DNA of 64,000 nucleotides from positions 18,972,001 through 19,036,000 of the forward strand of contig OY292275.1 of the NCBI GenBank assembly GCA_958496175.1. Reading direction: 5' to 3'. Made by a program: the position numbers and the translations under genes. Shown in pieces: positions 49,134-61,017 of this stretch (within the stretch, counting starts at the first letter, position 1; every line of letters begins with the position of its first letter). The notes beneath the pieces are model-generated. The model saw only the letters and a program-made list of their open reading frames with translations. It ran no database searches and was not told the DNA's origin. The DNA is from Sisyra terminalis. Lineage: Eukaryota > Arthropoda > Insecta > Neuroptera > Sisyridae.

Positions 49134-52100
49134 ATGAATCAATTTGAACAACTTTTAACATGTGCTATTTGTCTGGATCGATATCGAAACCCAAAACTTC
49201 TACCATGTCAACACAGCTTTTGTATGGAACCCTGCATGGACGGACTTGTCGATTACGTGCGTCGTCAGGTAATTGTTGAAGATTTTTTAACACAAATTAA
49301 TTTTTGAGTGTTTTTTTTCAATAAAATACTAACTTTCTCAATAGGTCAAATGTCCCGAATGTCGTGCAGAACATCGTATTCCATACCAAGGTGTTCAAGG
49401 GTTTCCGACAAATGTAACACTGCAACGCTTTCTGGAACTCCACATAGAAATCACAGGGGAGCTACCAGATCCGACAAGTGGGCAAATAATGGAAAGATGC
49501 AACGTTTGCTCGGAGAAAGCGTACTGTACAATGTGTGTGCATTGTGATAAAAAAATATGTCCCGAATGTAAAGGTGCACACATGGATATTCTACGAAGAG
49601 AAATTGCAAGAATAAACAATCAAGTCCGAAGAGGATTACATAAACTGCAAGACGCTTTATCAGTTGTAGAAAAAAATTCAATGAATGTCCAAAACAATTG
49701 TACAGCCGTGGCCGAGGAAGTTGATGAGATTTATCGACGCTTATCAAAAGCTGTCAAAGATAGAACAGAATATCTCCGAGGCGAAATCGATCGTTATTTA
49801 GTCACTGAAATGAAAAATTTATCAACCTTAAAAGATAATTTAGAATTAGAAATAGCGAACATTCAAAGTAATTGTGATTTAGCTGATAAACACATTACCG
49901 AAAATGTTGAATGGGATGACTGTGAGCTAATGGATGCAAAAGAAATATTTCTTAAAACAGTAGAGTTTATTCGTAATTTTGAATGTGAATTGGGTGATTA
50001 TAATAGAAAAGTTAAATTTATAATGTCACACGATCCTAACCAGTTGGTGTTACACGTTGCGGGGTATGGTGAATTGAACACAAATCAATCACATTCTGGA
50101 TTTTCGAATGGTCCAACATCAGGCAGTAACAGTACCAGTAACCTTTTACAACCTCCAGGAGGACCGGGTCTTATGCGTTCTAAAAGTGATCATCGTCTAG
50201 CCTCACAATTTCGACAGCAGGAAGAACGAGGCTACGGAGAAGGTCAAGAAGAACCCCCTCTCAGGGGCCGTAAATTTGGGGAACGTTACTCTCGACCAAA
50301 TAGTGGTACAAGTGATACTTACGATTCTGGATCTCGATATGGAAGAACAGGAGAATATGGAGGTGATTACGAATATGATAATGAAGGCAACCGTCCTGTT
50401 CGTTCACGTTATCGTTCTCGTTTCGCTCGTCAAGATAATGATTCTGATAATGATGTACAACCCAAAGGGGTTAGATTCACCGAACAACAACATAAGGAAC
50501 GTGAGCGTGTTTTAGATACTGAAGATGTTGCTCGTGGACCTCTCAGCGGAATATCTCGTTTATATGATTCTCCTCGTGTAATGCAACGTTTACAAGAATC
50601 TGAAGATAAAGGCAAGAAAAAAGATAAAGAACCAGCTCCTCCAGTTGCACCGCCTCAGATTAAACCTATAGTTACACCAAAACGCACAACACCAACGACT
50701 CAGAGACAAGTTAGTGAAGATGATGAAATTGCAAGAATTAAACGGCAAAATAAAGGTGCATCTTCTTCTACTGAAGTTCCTGAAACTCGTCCAGCTTCTG
50801 ATCGTGTAGCCGCTTTAAAACAACGAGCATCTGATGAGTCTGAAGAAAGCAGGCGTAGTAGCCCAACACGCAAAACACCTGTTACTGAGGTGAGTGACGA
50901 TGATATTTAAAACGCCTACACAAGAATATTCCCGATTCACAATTTTTTCATGTTTAAACAGAAACACATTTTAACGAACGAACAATAAAACAAACAATTA
51001 ATCATTATTATCCATTCCTGTAGAATTTCAGTACAAATTAGAAAATGCAAGACAAATTTTAACTATAACCGTATAACGAATATATTAGTGCAATAAGTAT
51101 AGACGATTTGAACCTACTTTGCCTCAAGCATACGACTAGAAGTTACAAAACTCGCTGAACTAACACCATATTTTCTCCAGATTGTTTCCAGTGAAGCGGA
51201 ATCGGATGAGTCTGTGAACTCGCTTTCACAATCTCAACGAAGAGGCACTCCCGCTAAAACTACAACTACTACTTCCGGTTCACCATCTCGACGTTCTTCA
51301 GCTACTTCTGAAAAACTAACTGAAGTGCATAAAAAAGCCGGTCGCTCGGCCAGTTCTGATTCAACTACGTCTTCTGATTCAACCGGCTCAACGTCAGCTG
51401 TGAAAAATACAGGTGCAGCTTACACTACGGATGAAGTGAAACAAAAGTATTTGAATCGGTCAACTGATAGTCCAACAGAAACATCAAGAAGTCGAAATGT
51501 TTCAAGTAATTCTCCGACTCAAAAAGAGTCACCGAAATTCCAAAGCCGTTTTTTAAACAACAACAGACCATCACCTGTTGAAAAACAACCTACCAAAGAA
51601 GATGATGATGAAGAAAGTGAATCTAGTTCAGAAGAAGAAACAGAATCAGAAGAAGAGTCTGAAGAAGAAACTGCAAAAATAGACATGGCGAAGTCGGACA
51701 TTGGACCTTTATTAGCAAGAAGTGCTCAAGCAAGAGATAGTTCAGCTGAATCATCGAGGAAAAATAGCAGAGATGAAACTGGATTTGGTAAATCTCGATA
51801 TGGAAGTAGTAGTTATAAAGATGATAGTCCAACTAGTAAATATACTCCAAGAACAAGATCTGTTCTACAAGAAGAAGAGCCACCTTCTAGGTATGGATCT
51901 TCAACAACTCCTAGTACAACTAGTTCTAGTGGATATACTAGTCGATTTCTCAACAAAAGTAAAAGTTCTGCTGCTCTTCAGCCTGAAGATGATGATAAAA
52001 ATCATAATATTAGTAGTGTTGATGATGATAGTAAATATCCTAGTGGAAGATCACGTTATATGGCAATGAAAGATCGTCGTACTCGATTGGCAAAAAGTCG

Positions 52101-53629
52101 TAGTACACATAACTTTGGAGGAGATGACGATGATGCGGATGATGCTTCATCAACAATTAATCCAAACGCTTACTTGGCATCGCGTGGATATGGCTCTGCA
52201 GTATCATCAAGTAATGATTTAGCAAGAAGCCGTTCTACCCATGCGTTAAAATCAAGAGAAAATTCACCTGAACGGAACAGTACTACTGCTACTACTGAAA
52301 AAGATGGAGCAGCACTTAGTTCATGGGCACGTTACTTAAAAAATAAATACGGAAATAGAAGTGGAACAAAAGATAGCCGAGATACTGGCTCCACTTCTAT
52401 TTCGTCTCCATCGTCAACGAGTTCCGCTTCTCGAAGACTTTCATTAGGGTTACCATTAAGAGCCGCGAATGAAATTGGAAGTTCTGATGATGATTCAAAA
52501 AACACGCAAGGCTCCCCCACTACCCCTACAGCAGCTACGGCGGCAGCAGCAGCCGGTAAGTGTTACAAAAAATTTATCTTTAATTCTCCAATAACTTTCT
52601 AAACAAATTTTAACAGGTATCGCAGCAGCAACAGCAGGTTCCTTTCCTAGAAGTCAATACCTGCAAAAGCGTCGTCAGCTGTTTAAAATAGGGAGTCGGG
52701 GGAGCGAGCCCGGATATTTTACATGGCCCCGCGGAATTGCCGTTGGACCTGATAATTCAATAGTTGTCGCTGATTCTTCCAATCATCGCGTACAAGTATT
52801 TGATTCAAATGGAAACTTTATAAAAGAATTTGGTCAGTATGGAAACGGAGAAGGAGAATTTGATTGCTTAGCTGGAGTGGCTATAAATAGAATAGGACAA
52901 TACATAATTGCAGATAGATACAACCACAGAATTCAAGTAATACTATTTTATTATATTTGCTTAAGGAAATCATATTAATGATAATTACTCAATATTTTAG
53001 GTATTCGATCCCTCTGGAAGATTTTTAAGAGCTTTTGGAAGTCAAGGAACATCAGACGGTCGTTTCAATTATCCTTGGGGTATTACAACTGATGCCTTAG
53101 GTTTTATTTACGTCTGCGATAAAGAAAATCATCGTGTTCAAGTAAATAAAATAAGATTAAAAATTTGTTTTCATTATTCATCGTGGATTATTTGTAGGTT
53201 TTTCAATCTGACGGTACCTTTGTTGGCAAATTTGGATCATGTGGTAATAAGCAAGGTCAATTAGAACATCCTCACTATATTGCTGTGTCGAATACAAATA
53301 GAGTAATCGTGTCGGATTCTAACAATCATCGTGTGCAAATATTTGACGTTAATGGTAGAGTTCTCACATCTTTTGGAACTGAGGGATCAGAAGAAGGACA
53401 ATTTAAATTTCCACGAGGAGTTGCGGTGGATGATCAAGGTTACATATGTGTAGCTGATTCTGGTAATAATCGAATACAAATATTTACACCGGATGGCACA
53501 TTTTTGCGAGCATTTGGATGCTGGGGTTCTGGTGAAGCTGAATTTAAAGGCTTAGAAGGTGTCGCTGTTATGTCAAATGGCAATATTCTTGTTTGTGATC
53601 GGGAGAACCATCGTGTTCAAGCATTTTGA
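49134..53629 (+). CDS. tn: TRIM32-like E3 ubiquitin ligase Thin/Abba
   Basis: Six exons joined by GT-AG introns: 49134-49268, 49345-50889, 51181-52555, 52617-52936, 53001-53141 and 53198-53629, giving 1315 residues. An acceptor at 49121-49123 precedes the ATG, so a 5' UTR exon lies upstream. The N-terminus is a C3HC4 RING (C10, C13, C25, H27, C30, C34, C48, C51), then a B-box (C97 to H124) and a coiled coil (about 128-250). A long Ser/Arg/Asp/Glu-rich disordered linker follows (about 260-1030, acidic run near 700-725, Ala run near 1012-1018), then six NHL blades (1041-1315), each with a D...NHR(V/I)Q signature. In Drosophila, Thin is the TRIM32 orthologue, a muscle ubiquitin ligase needed to keep sarcomeres and costameres intact. 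All zinc ligands are present and no frame break is seen, so the gene looks functional. Reading into intron 2 would give a short form ending VSDDDI without NHL blades. Confidence 0.95.
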
Positions 53630-53729
53630 TATGTCCTATTTCTACTGATATTTGCTACTCTGAGTTTTCTTTTTGTTTATTTATACATGTTTGAATATAA
53701 ATTAACAATATTTTGAAGTTTTGTATTTG

Positions 53730-53735
53730 AATAAA
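53730..53735 (+). terminator. Poly(A) signal AATAAA of thin
   Basis: AATAAA 100 nt after the thin stop codon; the first clear hexamer downstream. Confidence 0.55.
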
Positions 53736-55148
53736 ATGGATAAAAATAAAATTAAACATAAAAACATTTTTAAACATCCTATATCTAAAATAATCATAGT
53801 ATATCTTATAGTAATAGTTAAATTTTGATCCAGCTTTGATCTATCTACAATCCTTAAGCAATACCATATAGTTGGTATGTAAGAATATGTTTTCAAAATT
53901 ATCTCTTCAAACGAGTAATACGGAAAGTTGAAGTAATAAGTAGTAGTGATTTTTGTAAAAATAACTTTGGAAACCATCCATTCGATTATTTAATTAAAAT
54001 TACAAAACCACGTATATTTCCATATTCAACGCATAAAGCAGTCAAATTAAAATTGAAATATTTTAAAGGTAATGAGAAGCATAAGCTTATATCAACTTAT
54101 ATGATATAATATACTATAAAATTAATAAAAATAATAAAAAACAAATGGCTAGGTGTGCTGGGGAAAGGTGCTGGGTCGATTTTATTACTGCTACTACTCA
54201 TCCGTACTTCAACCTCCTCAACATAAAATCCCATACTTCACCTTAAACTTCTTTAGCGTACTTGTGATTGACTACTTTGTCAAAAAAGACGACTATAAAA
54301 CTAAGACTTTGAAAGCCTTTGGAGCCATTATTTGATTTATTTTAAGAATAGGTTAATAGCGACTTAAATAAAGCAAAATCAAAAAGCATATGTTACTAAC
54401 AAGTACAAACATGGTCCTCTCATTAAAATAACTCGAGAAGGTGTTTTTTGAAATTTAAATCATTTGAAGTAACCATCAACTACCAATTTAACAACCCTAT
54501 CTGGTAACTTTAAAGAGAATAAATTTCAAATGATGATATATTTATGGTTTGTTTGATATATTTGTTGGTCATATTTATTGTTTTTTGTCACATCGCTTAT
54601 AAGTTTTTCTATCATTCACTTCTCTTCAACCTTTAGTTAGATTTATTCCAAAAAAAGCTTCAAAAGCCTCAATTTCAACGTCATATTTGTTAGTTTTCAA
54701 TATATTAAAAACATCATTTTTTTTACTTCAAAATTTCTTTAAATAATAGTAAATACAAAGAGACACCAGTCTACCGCCCATATGATAAAATTCTATTAAG
54801 TTTAAAACATGAAAGGTCCTCTATTCGATATATTTTCGATAGATATAAACAAATATTGATTATAACTGAAGCCCTATCATCATGAAATGGTTCAAATTAA
54901 ATTAAACATATTTTTTTCCCCAATGTGGTGCTAAGCTAGCGTTTACCACGCTAGCGTATACATTTGTAAAACGAATAACAATTAGATTACGCCAAAAAAG
55001 TAGTATGATTAGAATAGATATTGAATTATTCGGAGCCTTAGCAATAATTGTTGAAAATTAAATAACTCTTTTCATCGAAATAATTACGCTTTACATTTAA
55101 AGTAAGAGAATTTCTATTATTTTGATTAAGAACTAAAAATATAAAATA
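53736..55148. other. No supported gene
   Basis: AT-rich spacer downstream of thin. At 54932-54958 GCTAGCG occurs twice around TTTACCAC, a small repeat of unknown meaning. Confidence 0.6.
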
Positions 55149-56029
55149 CTAGCTGACCCAGCAAACTTCGTACTACCTAACATGCAATGAACGTAGTGTT
55201 TTATAAATGAATATGTTAGTTACACTTAGTTTAAATTATCAATAATAAAATGAACAAAATTAAGTTCAATACTTCATTAGAATAATAAATATATAAAAAT
55301 AAAATACAAATTATATAACACGAAATCAATTATTTCAATTGCAAAACAACCAACACATTTTGTCGGCCTAAAGTGTTAAGCTGCTAAATTCTTTTTAACA
55401 GTGTTTTCAGGGAAAGAAAAGAAAGTAAATATAAGCTACATAAGTTACTACATTAAGCAAATTTCCGATTCATTTAGCATATTAAGAAATTTTTATATTT
55501 AAATAGATCTATCAGTTTGTCATTTGATAGAATTTTTTATTCCTTCCTATTGGAACAAAAAAACAAAAAAATTAAAAAGTGAACTTAGCAGATTGAAAAT
55601 TTAGGCTGACGATTTGCTTTATTGAGGCTATGTATTTGGGTTCATGCGTTGCCCTCGGATTGCTTCTCTCCATTGAAGCATCTTGCCATTACATTGACAT
55701 ACAAAGTTTGTCAAATCAGATATCTTCAGCATAAAAAACAAAGTAGGGGTAGTAGACCAATTAGAGCTTGAAAAATGACGGGACCGATTATGATATATGA
55801 TTTGTTAGATTCGTCTTCCTTCCGAATAGCAGAATAACTATTAATATATCTTAACAATTCACGGAAAAAAATGAATAAAATGAGTTTTTAAATAAATTAG
55901 GCTTGGCATTTTACGCAATTGGCAGTTCAAGTCACCCACACTTATATGTCAATTTAATATTGTCGGTAATTTTTATTTAAGAAACGCATATAACCATTGA
56001 AACCATTGGAAGTTCGACGCAATGACTGA

Positions 56030-56275
56030 CTTTGTTTTGAAGGCGCAATGATTTTACTGGTTGGCGATTTCTCCCAAACATTGCCAATCATTCTAAGTTT
56101 AGATTCTACCAATAAAATATACTCCTGCTTAAAATCATAAAATTTGTGACACAATGTAAAAAAATTTCAGCTGGCAACATGAGTTGCGTTGCAGAATGAT
56201 CCATCTACTGAAGAATTTTCCAAACAATTTTTGAATCTCGGTAATGGCAGTGTTCTTGTCGACAAATCAAGCATA
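56030..56275 (+). pseudogene. Helitron helicase fragment 1
   Basis: The plus-strand frame reads GAMILLVGDFSQTLPIILSL then DSTNKIYSCLKS and a stop, continuing after breaks to ALQNDPSTEEFSKQFLNLGN then GSVLVDKSS. This matches the Walker B region (LLAGDFRQTLPVI) through the QNDPSAEEFSKQLL-IGNGK block of Pif1-type Helitron helicases, in the correct order. Multiple stops make it dead. Confidence 0.8.
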
Positions 56276-56589
56276 TTAACTTAATTTTCTTCGAATTTTA
56301 TCTCATTCAAAATTTTTGCTTAATTCCTAGCTTTTTTATAAAACAGCAGGATAACGTTTAAATCAGTTTAATTGGAATAAAAATTCAAACCAATAACACG
56401 GCTATTACCGATTTTATTCATTCATTTTTAGGGTAAATCTTCTGCAGATCAATCGTTCAGCAATGCAATTCTTGTGTTTTTTTTTTCCAGGTGAAGTTTC
56501 TTCATATGGTTCCATAAATTTGATAATTTAAGGCAAGCATTTATTTTTTAAACAGAAGTTGATCCTTAATGTCTGAAGTAGTCCACTTC

Positions 56590-56810
56590 TGCAATTCGAA
56601 ATGCAAAACGACTAATCTTGAAAAGTGTTTTCCAAACAATTTATCGATATTGGTAATGGGAAAATTTCTGTTGACACATCATCGGGATACATTATTTTCC
56701 CTACCAATTTTTGTCACTTTACTAAGTTAATGGTGTTCCCAAACTTTGCTCAAAATTACAAAAATTCCACGTACTGCGTTATGATACATAATGAAATGCC
56801 AAAATGACGT
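56590..56810 (+). pseudogene. Helitron helicase fragment 2
   Basis: Frame FSKQFIDIGNGKISVDTSSG, then YIIFPTNFCHFTKLMVFPNF and AQNYKN, covers the same block as the end of fragment 1 plus the next section of the helicase (normally FPNIAQNYKN). It is a second, overlapping copy placed downstream, showing two decayed helicase genes or an internal duplication. Confidence 0.8.
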
Positions 56811-57734
56811 GGACCTACAATATTTTTGCTTGCAACACTCTTCAAAAATATGAATTAAATAATTATTTTAACACAAATTATATAAATAAAAACGTCAAAT
56901 TCATACGTTGCTAAGCTTTTTCCAAATAAATCACAGGAATCGATGATAACAAATAATATTAGACCTAAAAAGCAAGTAGGCGTAAAATTTATAAGTAAAT
57001 AAATTCATTGTTAAAACATTGTTAAAACAAATCGAATTGTGAATATAGACCATCCTCAAACTCCTTCGAATACACACAAAAAATTTCATCAAAATCGGTC
57101 CAGGCGTTGTTGAGTTATGCGCTTACCAACACATTTTGCGATTCATTTTTATATTATAGATACAATGTCCAACGAAAAAAAATATGACCTCCTATATTTT
57201 AATTATGATTAAAAAGCGATTCGATTTCGCACATTTGGATGTTGTACAAACAAAATTATTGAAAATAGGTGCAAAGCGTGGAAGTAAAATCGAATATTCT
57301 TTTTATATTCAATAACAATAATTGGTTTAAAAATTGTTTTAAAAACCGTAGAAAAGTTAGTATGGAAGATTTTATATATTTATTTATGATAATGAAATAT
57401 ATGACAAAAAATTGCTCCCTTAATGCTTTTCAGGAGAATAAATAATTGCTCCAGGTCACAATCATTGGTTCAAAAAATTAGATTTTAAAAAGTTTGATTG
57501 TTGAAGAACATACAAAAATTAAAACCGCCTCTTTGTTATTTGGTATAAGTACCTACTACACAAAATTTCATACTAATTAAGTGAAACGACGTTATTTAAA
57601 ATACTGTTATCAAAATGATATAAAAAAACAGACACTTATTTTTAATTCATTATTTATTTATTAATAACACTTATTAAATTCAAAATTTTGATTGTTGATT
57701 AACTTAACATTTTCTCATATAAACTTAATCACCC

Positions 57735-58714
57735 CAATTCACTCTTTTAGGGTAGAAATTATAAAAAAAAATCTTTACACATGCCTACTTCTTATAGGGA
57801 ATACACCGATTATTAAAATTTCATCAGTCAGAGGGGGTATATAAATACACGATTTTATATATGCACGGTTTTAAAAACGTATTTATTTGAAGGTTTATTA
57901 CTATTATTATTATTACTACTACAATTACTTTTTTTTCTTTAATATTTCCTTATTGAATAACCCTAAGGATTTATTTTCAACCAATTTGTAAAAAAAAAAT
58001 AAAAAAAAAGGTTACTGTGAGAATCGAACCCAGGTCTCTTATATTGAGAGTAAAAGAATGCCAGATACGTAAGCGAATGCGCTATTTACGAATATATATT
58101 ACGTGTTTATTATGTATTTAAAAATTTATATTTCAAAAAGGCACGTTTTTGTATTTTAACATTTTTCATTTTTCAAATAAGTTAAATTTTTAAACTTGTG
58201 ATATCTTTCGAATGGAATGTTCAAATTGAATAACTCAAAAAGTTATATAATGGCATTGAAGCAAACTTAAATATGAAGTCATTTATTTTTATAAGGATTA
58301 ATCCCAAAGTATAAATAAAAGAGCTTTTATAACGGTGGCATTTATGTATATTTTTTAAAATGAAAAAACACTTATTGTGACGTAACTATAATAGTTAGAC
58401 ATATGCTGTCGCTTTGTTTTTTGTAGATAATGATATGTTCTACAAAATCGTACTACATTATTTTGTCTATAAACAATAGTTTTCGCAGCGCACGCGATAA
58501 AAGAATGTTTTTTGGTAATTTTTTTCAGACCTTGGATTACATTAATGGAGTTTTAGTATGGATCCCTAACTTTTTTGAAAATTTAATATAGCCCATGTTC
58601 ACTGGAAATAGTGTAGCTGCCCAACAAGGAAAGAATTTTTCAAATCGGTCAAGTAGTTTCGGAGACTATTCAAAGCAAACAAACAATCAAATCTGTCCTC
58701 CTTATAATAATAGA
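57735..58714 (-). mobile_element. Dispersed repeat copy D, same family as copy A
   Basis: Matches copy A (5055-5855) over most of its length: CACATGCCTACTTC, AAAATTTCATCAGTCAGAG, TATATGCACGGTTTTAAAAA, CCCTAAGGAT, GCGCACGCGAT, then the AAAGCAAACAAACAATC tail and the TAGA end. The CTAG head is missing. It carries an extra tRNA-like stretch (58013-58090) that copy A lacks. Confidence 0.8.
58013..58090 (-). other. tRNA-like sequence inside repeat copy D
   Basis: On the minus strand: TAGCGCATTCGCTTACG (weak A box), a potential anticodon-arm region, then CCTGGGTTCGATTCTCAC, a good B box. Arms do not close into a full cloverleaf and the acceptor stem is not convincing, so it is not called a functional tRNA. 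It is either a tRNA-derived module of the element or a captured tRNA fragment. Confidence 0.45.
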
Positions 58715-60142
58715 TAGATTACATTTCTTAGGATTGATATTACATGATTACCCAAATTGAGAATGATATAATACAAAAAATCATAAACTTCTAAATTTTG
58801 ATACTGAATTTGTAGACGATATAATATGATGTAGACCTTTAAAAATATTTTGCAATACAAGGATATACTTTATAATGGAATGCTAAAAAATCGTAAGATG
58901 CTTAAATAACTTTTCATTTTTTATGTTAAATCATTTTTATACTTGAGTTTTAAGTTACAGTATATATAATAACTTATAAACTTATAAATAACTTATAAAT
59001 AGTTACATAAAATTTTATGAAATAATAAATATTGTGATATTTTAAGATAATATAATATATTTCCTTAATTGATTGAATGAATAATTTCTCCATTCACAGG
59101 TCTCTCCACCCTCCCTCCCTCAGTATACCTATAGTACGAAGTGGCTCATAATATTTTTTATAATATGTAATAACATATTTTTTAGGAAAAATCAATCGAA
59201 TTTTCTTTTGGTTCTTTGAATTTCTCAAAAATTTAGAAAAAATCTCATAAAATTCATTACTAAAATTTTAGTTCAAGTATTAGTTCTTCTTCAAGTACTA
59301 GTTCAAGTATTTTATTATAAACAAAACAAATTTCAGCTCGTTTCATTCTAAGCGGTTTTTTGAGGGCGTTTTCCACTTTTTTTGAAAATCATCAGCTAAT
59401 TCTTAAATGTTTTGTAGTTCTTAGTGAGCTTTTGAATTCCACAAAGAGAAAATCGCCAAAGCGTAGATCGGCTAAGGAGAATATGAAACTATACTTAAAT
59501 CAGACTATTTTGATAATTTTTTTTTGACTAACTACCATTATTTTGATAAATTTCAATAATTTTCCTTTTTTACTTTGTAATGAAATAATATTACATATTA
59601 TAATAGCATATAATCATAATAACATATATGGGTATAGTTTTAAGTCAAGTCCTAATTTTTATAAAATAAAGTGATTTATTGTCGCCACATTAATCACGTA
59701 ATAAAGAAATAACCAATGTAAGTAAAATAATTCATATTTTTAGTTAAATGATGATGAAAAATATGATATTTACTAACAAAAAAGATTAAGTTTTAAATGA
59801 TTATTTTTAGTTTTTTTTTTTTATGAATTGCAATGTCAATAAAGCTTGCGGACTTTAATAAACAGAACATTGTATTAAACAGCAATTCATTTCTATACGT
59901 TTCCTCTGGTAGAAAAAAATTAATTTTGAACTTTTAACCCTTTTTTAAAAGAATAAGAGGTTATGTTCCCGTTTCTAGTTTAACCTATTTCATCTAATTG
60001 TTACCATTGTTACCGTCATCTGTTGTAAAATTACAAATAATTGTAACGAATATTAATATTATTGACGAAATGGTTAACAGTTAGGTTTATAACTACGGTA
60101 ATGACTACAATTGCAATTGCAATGATTACACTTTTTATTAAG
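58715..60142. other. No supported gene
   Basis: AT-rich spacer with a short C/T-rich patch (CCACCCTCCCTCCCTCAG) at about 59107-59125. The last few hundred bases form the upstream region of the mL49 gene. Confidence 0.55.
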
Positions 60143-60153
60143 AGATGGCGCTA
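60143..60153 (+). promoter_or_regulatory. CTCF-like motif AGATGGCGCTA
   Basis: AGATGGCGC matches the core of the Drosophila CTCF binding motif. It lies about 125 bp upstream of the mL49 start codon, where an insulator or promoter-proximal site is plausible. A single short match; occupancy is unknown. Confidence 0.35.
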
Positions 60154-60277
60154 CTATTTTACATATCCTTCGTCATTCGTCAATGAAATTAAATGAAGCT
60201 TCAGAAATTACATGAGATTTAAAATCTTAGGTTACAAATTTTTAATAGATTATTAAAGTATTTAAATATATGCAGTA

Positions 60278-60955
60278 ATGAATACTCAAAAAGTATTTAA
60301 AAATTTAACGATATTACCATTCTGGAAAAATGGATCAATCTTATCTTTAACTAATACTGTTAATCAAACTGTAAGTCTTTTCATAGATTTCAAAGTGAGG
60401 CATTTTATTAATCAGTAATAGCTTTTAACATTACCAATAGGTAATTAGAAATTCAAGTTTTCAAAGCTCAAGACCAGTAGGAGACTTAGATCAATATACA
60501 AATAAATTTGAAATTTCTAAAAATTCATTAGAATGGAAATTTGTTGAAAATCTATTACCTCCAAAAGTTGTACCAAAACCGGAAAATAAATCAGAATATC
60601 CTTCTGGATGGAAACCACAAGCAGGTAAAAAATGAAATTAAGATAATATATTCAGATGATCGCAAATTTACTATCTCATATAGATTTAAAAGCTGGATCA
60701 TACTTTATTGAACGAACGAAAAACTACATGCAACCGGTATATCTTGAAAGGACATATAGAGGTATGCGTCGGTTAACTAAATTGCGAAAAATTCATGGCA
60801 ATATTTGGAAATTGGATGAAGAAATACGAAAACATCTTCAACAAATTAATAATAAAACAGTCGTCACTCAAGTGAATGAAGTTTCTGGTTGTATACTTTT
60901 TAAGGGAGATTACGTGAATCAAATTAAAGAATGGCTTTCCGATAAAAACTTTTAA
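60278..60955 (+). CDS. mRpL49: Mitochondrial ribosomal protein mL49
   Basis: Three exons (60278-60370, 60441-60624, 60684-60955) give 182 residues. The second intron (59 nt) ends at CTCATATAG; using that acceptor restores the frame as SGWKPQA-DLKAGSYFIERT. The open frame upstream of it (from 60656) is therefore intronic. Conserved mL49/Img2 blocks are present in order: WKFVENLLPPKVVPKP, YPSGWKP, FIERTKNYMQPVYLE, LTKLRKIHGNIWKL, VTQVNEVSG and the C-terminal LSDKNF. The first ~35 residues are poor in acidic residues, as in a mitochondrial targeting signal. The protein is a component of the large subunit of the mitochondrial ribosome. Start chosen as the first ATG in frame, with G at -3. No breaks; likely functional. 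Confidence 0.93.
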
Positions 60956-60983
60956 GTAAGCTATTTTTTGTACCTTGTAGATG

Positions 60984-60989
60984 AATAAA
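60984..60989 (+). terminator. Poly(A) signal AATAAA of mL49
   Basis: AATAAA 28 nt after the stop codon, with another at 61012. Either would give a very short 3' UTR. Confidence 0.5.
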
Positions 60990-61017
60990 ATTATTTTGTA
61001 TTTTGATTAGAAATAAA

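Larger units (their letters stand above)
55149..57160 (-). mobile_element. Dispersed repeat copy C containing Helitron helicase debris
   Basis: The plus strand begins CTAGCTGACCCAGCAAACTT and ends with TCATCAAAATCGGTCCAGGC about 90 bp before TATATTATAGA. Both ends are common in insect repeats of this type. Read on the minus strand the element runs TC...CTAG between A and T, fitting a Helitron. However, the helicase fragments inside (56030-56275 and 56590-56810) are coded on the plus strand, opposite to that reading. Either the termini are misread or the helicase is an older, reversed insert. About 2.0 kb, with several internal decays. Confidence 0.6.

Noticed and set aside
51190..51191. Alternative acceptor TTTCCAG for thin exon 3
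   Set aside because: Would shift the frame; the acceptor ending at 51180 keeps phase 0.
60656..60683. Apparent start MIANLLSHI of the third mL49 exon
   Set aside because: It lies inside the intron; the acceptor at 60681-60683 restores the conserved frame.
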